Virus record (IMG/VR): IMGVR_UViG_3300044994_000060
Coordinates: 1 to 33,252 of that record
From: a virus
Length of the DNA stretch: 33,252 nt
Reading direction: 5' to 3' (one strand)
Within the stretch, counting starts at the first letter, position 1; every line of letters starts with the position of its first letter. The notes beneath the pieces were generated by a model, which was not told the origin of the DNA, made no database searches, and saw only the letters and a list, made by a program, of their open reading frames with translations. The position numbers and the translations under genes were made by a program. Of the stretch, positions 27,379 through 33,252 are shown piece after piece.

Positions 27379-30300
27379 ATGCTGAACTTCAGTTTGCCCA
27401 CCGTGCTCGGGGGAGTTAGCCAGAAGCCCCCGTACCTTCGGCGCCCGGGGCAGCACGCGGACCAGATCAACATGTTCTGCGACCCGGTGCGCGGGCTCGG
27501 CCGCAGGCACGGCTCCAAAGTCCTGGACTTCAAGCAGGGCATGCTCGGCGGGATTGTATCCGAGGCGGAAGCCGCCTCGTTCCGGGACTACCCGCTCAGC
27601 GTCGGCGCCAGCGACTACGTGGTGGTCACCAGGTACCGGGCCAAGGTTCCGCTCTCCGCCGTCCCTCCGTTCATCGTGGCGAACCGCGAGACCGGGGAGC
27701 TGTTGAACGTGAATAAGCCGCCCTCGGACTCCGTGCTGACCGCCATCGAGAACAACGGCGTGGCCGCGGCCACCGCTGTCGGCCGCTTCATCGTCATGGC
27801 CCCGAAGGGCCTGGCGCCGACCTACACCCGAACGGCAACGTGGGCAGTCGAGGCCAACCAACGGCACCACGCCGTGTGGGTCAGGGGCGGCGCGTACAGC
27901 CGGCCGTTCAGCATCACGCTGATCAGGGGCAACCAGAAGTTCACGGTCACGTATACGACCAGGCAGGCCAGCTACCCCGGAGTGCTGGACACGTCTGACC
28001 TGTTGCCCAGCGACCCGGAGTACACGAAGAAGGTCAACGACCGCACCAACCAGTTCAACAGCTGGGCCACCCGGTGGGCTGGCGAGGCGCTTGCGGACGC
28101 GACTCCCGAGAACATTGCCCAGCGACTGCGGGATATGCTCGTCACCAGCGGCTTCCTGTCGCCGGGCAGCACGGTTACCGTGCGGGATTCGACCATCGTG
28201 ATCGACGACCCGAGCGTCGAGGAGATCGAAGTCTCTGACGGCGGGGACAACAGCCTCATCCGCGGCACCGGGAACACCGTCAGCTCCCCCGAGGCGCTGA
28301 CCACGGTCGCCCTTCCTGGCAAGGTCGTGAAGGTGCGCCCGACGAACGACGCCGGCGGAGTCACCTTCTACGTGAAGGCAATCGCGAAGGACAAGTCTAC
28401 AGGTGCTCCGGCTCAAGTGACTTGGGAGGAGACCGCAGGCTCCCGCATCGACATCAACCGGCTGTTTGCGGTCGGCACGGTGCACAACGGCCAGTTCTAC
28501 ATCAGCTCCGACCTGGGCTGGCTGAAGAACGCAACCGGGCTCTCCATCCCAAACTACGTTCCCAGCGACTGCGGCGACGAGGATTCGGTGCCCACTCCGG
28601 CGTTCCTTGACGCGGGCGTCACCGGCCTTGGGGTGTTCCAAGACCGCCTCATCATCGGCACTAGCGGCGGTACGCTGGCGACCTCCCGCACCGGGGACTA
28701 CTTCAACCTGTTCCCGGGCAGCGTGGTGACGTCGGTCGCGTCCGACCCGGTCGGGTTCCAGATTCTCGGCGGCGAGGACGACGCGCTCCGCAGCATGGCG
28801 GTATACGACCGCAGCCTGATGATCAACGGGGACAAGCGGCAGTACGTCATCCCCGGGCGCCAAGCCCTCACTCCGGCCACGGCCTCGGCGTCCGTGCTCG
28901 CAAGCATCTCCGGCGCCGGCGGCGTCCCGGCGGTCGTGTCCGGGAACTTCATGTTCCTGCTGAAGGACAGCGCCGGAAGCGCCGCGCTGTACCAGGTGCG
29001 CCCCGGCCTCGTCGAGAACAGCCCGTTCCTGCTGGAGCTGTCGTCCGAGCTGGACAGCTACCTCAAGGGCAAGGCTGTGTCTCTCGCCGTTGGTGACACC
29101 CCGGACGTGGTCGTGATCCGGACGGACGGCTCTCAGGACCTGTTCCTCTACCAGTTCATGGACCGCGACGGAGACCGCGGGCCCCAACGGGTCATGGAGG
29201 CGTGGCACAGGTGGAACATCGCCGGGTTCCCCATTACCCAAATCCTGTCCGCCTCAATCCGGGACGGCAAGCTGCTTTTGGTCGCGGTTGTGTTTGCGGG
29301 CGGGGAGAAGAACCTTGTGTGCACCCTGTCGATTCCGCTGACGGCGGACGTGAGTGACCTCCCGTACCTGGACTTCCTGCACCAATCCACGACGTTCGTG
29401 TCGGCGCCCGGGGAGGGCGCCGGCGACAAGCGGATGCAGGCCCGCGCAGCCGGCCGCGCGGCCGGCTACAAAGGCGTGACCCGCCTGGCCGACCTGGAAA
29501 CCCCCGGCCGAGTGCCGGAAGCGACTTGGCACGGGTTCATCTACACGTCTGAAGTCGCCCTTACGTCGCCGCAGGTTCCCGCAGACGGGCCGTCTCAGCT
29601 GGCGACCGAGACCGTCGTCAGCACGGCGACGGTGCAGCTTGCCTCCGCCGGCGGGGTAGCCTACGACCTGGTTTCCAACAACGGGGAGTCGTTCTTCCGC
29701 ACCTTCCGTGGAAGTAAGGTCCAGCCGCTGCTCGACCCGACTGGCGTAAAGTGCGAGACCTACGCGAACATTGGCTTTATGGGTGGCGGCGGGACCCCTG
29801 GGAACCCTGGTCGTGGCGTCGCTTTCCTGATTCTTCTCGGTACGGACCTGTCGTTGCCATTCAGGAGTATGTGGATGGGAGTGGGTGCCCCCTATGGCTT
29901 GATCCCGCCCTCGCCGGTGTCTGGAACCAACGTCGTAACCAGAACGCTATCTGGTGACGAGCCAATTCCGAAAGTGTTGGCCCTTAGTCAGCTTGTAGAC
30001 GCCACCGCGGCACGCCCTGAAACGAGGTTGACGCACAACGCACACTCTTGGGATTATCAGCTCAACCCAAATGACATTCGGGTCGCGGAATGGGGAGACA
30101 TGCGTGGAACCGCCTTTACTGTTGTTGGCGGGACTAAGATGGGCTGGTTTGATTTTCGAACGCTCGCGGCGGAAGGCCCCGGGGCTTACAGAGCGATGAC
30201 GTTGGCCGCAGAACCGGACACTCCCAACGGCGTTATTCGCGCAGCGATGATCGGGCTCGGGGTAACTGGGCTACCGGTGGGAATTTGGGGAATTACCGGT

Positions 30301-30546
30301 CCAAGCCCCGATTTCATGCCCAATGACGGGACAGCATTGGCTGGATTTACGGAAATGATCAACACTTTCGGCGGGACCGGGTACAATTGGGTATCCTCCA
30401 CAGTGAAAATCCGCGGTCCTGAGGGTCCCGGTGGCGTGGTAAACGACGAAGAAGTAGACGTGCTGTTTATCCACCGGCAGTCTTCCCCGCCAATGCTGTT
30501 TGTAATGATCGGGACGCTGGACTACATAAGCAACACCGAAAGCTAA
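27379..30546 (+). CDS. Tail tubular protein B (gp12-like) with extra C-terminal domain
   Basis: A 1055-residue nozzle protein, about 260 longer than T7 gp12 (794). The start MLNFSLPTVLGGVSQKPPYLRRPGQHADQINMFCDPVRGLGRRHGS and the middle (FQDRLIIGTSGGTLATSRTGDYFNLFPGS, VMEAWHRWNIAGFPITQIL) are clear family matches up to roughly residue 730. After about residue 780 (from nt 29740) the family pattern is lost. A Gly-rich beta-like domain follows, with lower G+C (I counted 30 of 60 in 30481-30540). This looks like an added or swapped domain at the tail tip. ATG 27379 has GAGGAGA upstream. Confidence 0.93.
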   Translation: MLNFSLPTVLGGVSQKPPYLRRPGQHADQINMFCDPVRGLGRRHGSKVLDFKQGMLGGIVSEAEAASFRDYPLSVGASDYVVVTRYRAKVPLSAVPPFIVANRETGELLNVNKPPSDSVLTAIENNGVAAATAVGRFIVMAPKGLAPTYTRTATWAVEANQRHHAVWVRGGAYSRPFSITLIRGNQKFTVTYTTRQASYPGVLDTSDLLPSDPEYTKKVNDRTNQFNSWATRWAGEALADATPENIAQRLRDMLVTSGFLSPGSTVTVRDSTIVIDDPSVEEIEVSDGGDNSLIRGTGNTVSSPEALTTVALPGKVVKVRPTNDAGGVTFYVKAIAKDKSTGAPAQVTWEETAGSRIDINRLFAVGTVHNGQFYISSDLGWLKNATGLSIPNYVPSDCGDEDSVPTPAFLDAGVTGLGVFQDRLIIGTSGGTLATSRTGDYFNLFPGSVVTSVASDPVGFQILGGEDDALRSMAVYDRSLMINGDKRQYVIPGRQALTPATASASVLASISGAGGVPAVVSGNFMFLLKDSAGSAALYQVRPGLVENSPFLLELSSELDSYLKGKAVSLAVGDTPDVVVIRTDGSQDLFLYQFMDRDGDRGPQRVMEAWHRWNIAGFPITQILSASIRDGKLLLVAVVFAGGEKNLVCTLSIPLTADVSDLPYLDFLHQSTTFVSAPGEGAGDKRMQARAAGRAAGYKGVTRLADLETPGRVPEATWHGFIYTSEVALTSPQVPADGPSQLATETVVSTATVQLASAGGVAYDLVSNNGESFFRTFRGSKVQPLLDPTGVKCETYANIGFMGGGGTPGNPGRGVAFLILLGTDLSLPFRSMWMGVGAPYGLIPPSPVSGTNVVTRTLSGDEPIPKVLALSQLVDATAARPETRLTHNAHSWDYQLNPNDIRVAEWGDMRGTAFTVVGGTKMGWFDFRTLAAEGPGAYRAMTLAAEPDTPNGVIRAAMIGLGVTGLPVGIWGITGPSPDFMPNDGTALAGFTEMINTFGGTGYNWVSSTVKIRGPEGPGGVVNDEEVDVLFIHRQSSPPMLFVMIGTLDYISNTES

Positions 30547-30603
30547 CCAGCCCCTCAGGAAACCCGAGTTCTGGTACAACTTCAGAAACAGGAGTACTCT
30601 CTA

Positions 30604-30951
30604 ATGGGCATCCGACTGACTGACGATTGCTGGCCGCCTGGATCGACGTGGCCGCGGCAACTGCCCCCGGCGATCCCGTCGCCTGACACCAGCGGCCCGC
30701 CCGTTCCTGGGGAGGGCGGGGACCGCATGGACCCGGCCTACACCGGGGACGTGCTCCAGCTTCTGGAGGCCGACCCCGAAACGGACGCCATTGAGGAGCT
30801 GGGCCCGCTGGAGCACGCCACCCTAACCGTCCCGGTCTTGGCCGCGCCAACCGACTACAACCTGCGCGTGCAAGCATCCCTGTGGGCCCCGATGACCATT
30901 GTCGGCGTGGACTACACCATGAACCTCAAGCAACGCGCAAGGAGACTCTGA
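30604..30951 (+). CDS. Unknown late protein
   Basis: A 115-residue protein, ATG 30604 with AGGAG at 30591-30595. The N-terminal 45 residues are Pro-rich and probably flexible. The rest is acidic and beta-like (HATLTVPVLAAPTDYNLRVQASLWAPMTIVGVDYTMNL). It lies between tail tubular B and the internal virion protein, where phiKMV relatives also have a small gene. Its stop overlaps the next start by one base. Confidence 0.7.
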   Translation: MGIRLTDDCWPPGSTWPRQLPPAIPSPDTSGPPVPGEGGDRMDPAYTGDVLQLLEADPETDAIEELGPLEHATLTVPVLAAPTDYNLRVQASLWAPMTIVGVDYTMNLKQRARRL

Positions 30952-31685
30952 TGGCCGACACCAAGACTTCGGCCCCCAAGCAGGGGAACAACCTGGCGGT
31001 AGCCTTCGCCGGGATGCAGCTGGCCGGCGCGTTGCTGGACGCCAAGCACTCCCGGGACATCGCCAGCATCAACCAGAACGTGTTCAACGCCGAGGCCGCG
31101 GCGAAGAACAAGGTGCGCACGGCGAGCACTTTCGCCAGCGCCGCCACGACCGGCCTCGCTAGGTTCGTTCAGGACGTGAACAACCGCCGGCGGGTGGACC
31201 AAGGTGCCGAGCGCCGCGACGCTTTGATAGGGGCTATGTTTCTCGCCAAGGAAACGGTGGCAGCTAACAAAGCCGACCGGCGCATCCGAGCCCAGGAGGC
31301 CCTTGGGGCCCAGGCTGCCGCCTCGGCGTTCGCTGGCACCGTGTCCACAGCGAACCCGCTGGACACGGCCATCGCCCTGCAGACCGCGCGGGCGGAGCAG
31401 CGGGAGTTCGCGGCGGCCGAGCGCCGCAGCATCTTCCTCGGCCGGGACGCCGGAGACGCCCTCGGCGGCGCCTACGTCGGCCAGGACCTGAGCACCAAAC
31501 TGCCGACCGTTCAGGACCCGAACATCGCGCCGCGACAGGCGGAGCCCGGGATGTCCAACCTGGAAGCCCTGATGAACGCCGGGCTGAACATGCGGGACAT
31601 CATGCTCAGCGCCGGCGATATGTCGAAGTTCCTGAAGCAGAAGTGGCAGGAATGGCGCAACCCACAACCCCCGCAAGGAGGATGA
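30951..31685 (+). CDS. Internal virion protein (gp14-like)
   Basis: A 244-residue, Ala-rich helical protein, ATG 30951 with AAGGAGA at 30939-30945. A hydrophobic helix near 17-30 (LAVAFAGMQLAGALL) is followed by long amphipathic helices. Size and order fit T7 gp14 (196 residues), which is ejected first and forms the outer-membrane pore. Direct motif evidence is limited, so the call relies on composition and place. Confidence 0.75.
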   Translation: MADTKTSAPKQGNNLAVAFAGMQLAGALLDAKHSRDIASINQNVFNAEAAAKNKVRTASTFASAATTGLARFVQDVNNRRRVDQGAERRDALIGAMFLAKETVAANKADRRIRAQEALGAQAAASAFAGTVSTANPLDTAIALQTARAEQREFAAAERRSIFLGRDAGDALGGAYVGQDLSTKLPTVQDPNIAPRQAEPGMSNLEALMNAGLNMRDIMLSAGDMSKFLKQKWQEWRNPQPPQGG

Positions 31686-31688
31686 CCC

Positions 31689-33252
31689 ATGAACAGCTTC
31701 GCCCCTGAACCGGGTCAAGCACCCGACATCTTCCTGCCCAAAGGCAGGCCCGAGGTCTCCACCGGCGTCCAACACCAGGTTGCCAACCCCGACCTGGGCG
31801 TGAACTTCCGACCGACCAAGGCGAGCCCCTTGATCGGGAAGCTGATGTCTTTCGCCGCCCCGTTGGTCGCCAAGAAGGTGGCCGAGCAGGAGCAAACCAA
31901 GTTCATCGAGGGGATGCTTCAGGTCGCCAGCGGGATGACCGCCAAGGAGATCGCTGAACAGCACCCTGGCTGGGCCTCCGTCTTCGGCGAAGGCGCCGGA
32001 GTCCAGGGCGCCCGCGTGTATGAGGGCCTGCAGGACGCGGCTGCTCTGGAGCAGAAGTTCCAAGAAGCGCTGCCGGAGCTGCGAACGTTGAGCCCGCACG
32101 AGCACGCGAAGTACCTGTCCCGCATCTTGGCGGGAAGCATGACCGACGACCCGCTGCGGAACACGGCCATGCAGACCGCTTTCCTCAAGGCTGCCCCGCA
32201 GTGGCTGAAGATCAGCACGGCCGAGCACGTCAAGTTCAACCAGGAGCAAGCCGTCCTGGCAAAGCACAAGTTCATCAGGACCGCCGTCCAGAACTTCGAG
32301 AAGTGGGACCAAGAGGCCCGGTCGCCCGGGACCACTCAGACCGCCGAGGACCTGGAGCGTCACACCGGCCTCCTGATCTCGCAGATCACCCCGCAGGCCG
32401 GGGACGACTTCGAGAACCACGGTCGCCTGCTGACCCAGGTCCTGGAGGAGTCCATGCGGGCAGGGAACTTCGGCGCGGTCGGCGCCCTCCGCCGCAACGG
32501 GCTGTTCGCCGCCCTGCCCCCGGCCGACCGTGACCGCCTGGAGCACATGTACCGGATCGAGGGCCAGCGAGTCCAGTCCGAGCTTCTGCACAAGGCCATC
32601 GTCAAGAACCCGGCCGCCGGCTCGATTGTCACGGCCGCCGCCGCGCTGCGGGTCGAGCCTCCCGTGAACCCGAAGGAGCTTGCCGACGCCGTGGCGAAGA
32701 TCAACAAGGCCGCCCGGGATGTCACCGGCGTGGACGTGGACTACATCCCGCCTAGCGAGCTGGACAACCTGCTGGCCCGCGGGCTCAACGCGGAGCAGCA
32801 GAAGGCCGCAGCAGCGGCCCGGGAAGCCGCAGGCAGGCGCGACGCGGTGGCCGCCGCCCAAGCCGAGATGGCAAAGGTCTCGCGGATGGACGCCTTCCTG
32901 TTCCAGCCGGGCTTCGCTGACGGAAGCGCCTCCACGGAGGCCTCCCTGGACGAGGGCGGGGTGCGCCTCATGCAGAGCCGCGCTGCCGCCCTGTGGACCC
33001 GGCTGCCGCCGGAGGGCCAGGCGCTGATGCTGCGCCGGGCCCAGGATCACAGGCTGCTCGTGCCCGCCCAGCAGATCACCAACACGCTGGCCTCGAAGAC
33101 CTGGAACCCGAACATCGACAGGATCGCGCAGGTCCTGGAGGCTGCCGGGCCCGCGAAGGCGCACTACATCAACCGCGAGCAGGAGGTCCTGCTGGAGGAC
33201 TACAGGAACTTCCGAGCCGGGAACCTGGCGCCGGACGCCGCCTGGGAACGGG
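31689..33252 (+). CDS. Internal virion protein (gp15-like), partial at the window end
   Basis: At least 521 codons from ATG 31689 (AAGGAGG at 31676-31682) with no stop before the window ends. The product is helical and rich in Ala, Gln, Glu and Leu, typical of T7 gp15-type proteins that form the periplasmic tube during DNA ejection. Examples are KKVAEQEQTKFIEGMLQVAS and AEHVKFNQEQAVLAKHKFIRT. No transglycosylase motif is seen in this part. That activity in T7 is on gp16, which would be the next gene. Confidence 0.85.
   Translation, partial: MNSFAPEPGQAPDIFLPKGRPEVSTGVQHQVANPDLGVNFRPTKASPLIGKLMSFAAPLVAKKVAEQEQTKFIEGMLQVASGMTAKEIAEQHPGWASVFGEGAGVQGARVYEGLQDAAALEQKFQEALPELRTLSPHEHAKYLSRILAGSMTDDPLRNTAMQTAFLKAAPQWLKISTAEHVKFNQEQAVLAKHKFIRTAVQNFEKWDQEARSPGTTQTAEDLERHTGLLISQITPQAGDDFENHGRLLTQVLEESMRAGNFGAVGALRRNGLFAALPPADRDRLEHMYRIEGQRVQSELLHKAIVKNPAAGSIVTAAAALRVEPPVNPKELADAVAKINKAARDVTGVDVDYIPPSELDNLLARGLNAEQQKAAAAAREAAGRRDAVAAAQAEMAKVSRMDAFLFQPGFADGSASTEASLDEGGVRLMQSRAAALWTRLPPEGQALMLRRAQDHRLLVPAQQITNTLASKTWNPNIDRIAQVLEAAGPAKAHYINREQEVLLEDYRNFRAGNLAPDAAWER

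Overview
The window is a dense, one-strand (+) stretch of a lytic T7-like podophage, best matched by the phiKMV-like branch of the Autographiviridae. Three features support this: primase and helicase are separate genes, a single-subunit T7-type RNA polymerase gene sits after the replication genes and directly before the structural genes, and ligase, exonuclease and endonuclease VII lie between DNA polymerase and RNA polymerase. A SAR endolysin with an Rz/Rz1 pair implies a Gram-negative host, and the high G+C of the coding DNA suggests a high-GC proteobacterium. The host cannot be named from the sequence. No gene on the minus strand is convincing.

Layout: 1-4471 is the right end of the genome: an unknown small gene, SAR endolysin, tail fiber, cupin protein, Rz, Rz1 and two small genes. 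4472-5739 carries no gene. It holds hairpins, a Z-DNA-prone tract, a candidate phage promoter, a G10 run, three sets of short repeats and then a near-consensus host sigma70 promoter with a long structured leader. It looks like the joined right and left genome ends, so the assembly is probably a circle or concatemer whose terminal repeat lies inside this stretch. 5740-9812 is the early region: ten or so small genes, mostly unknown, including a kinase-fold protein and a pair of paralogs. They are separated by five related two-hairpin leader elements. 9813-21867 is a tightly coupled replication and transcription block: primase, helicase, deoxyribosyltransferase-like enzyme, Pol A, SSB-like protein, flap exonuclease, endonuclease VII, RNase H-fold exonuclease, a putative dNTP diphosphohydrolase, ligase and RNA polymerase. 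21868-33252 is the structural block: a small gene, PA14 protein, small protein, portal, scaffold, capsid, terminator, tail tubular A and B, then internal virion proteins. The last gene runs off the window.

How it works together (inference): host RNA polymerase starts at about 5307 and reads through to the phage polymerase. The phage polymerase then uses the shared motif CCTATACTGGC, found only after its own gene (21881), before the capsid (25662) and near the genome end (4806, comparable to T7 phiOR). The most unusual material is the repeat-rich end region, the early leader-element family, the phage promoter motif, the kinase-fold early protein, the PA14 protein and an apparently acquired C-terminal domain on the tail tubular B protein.
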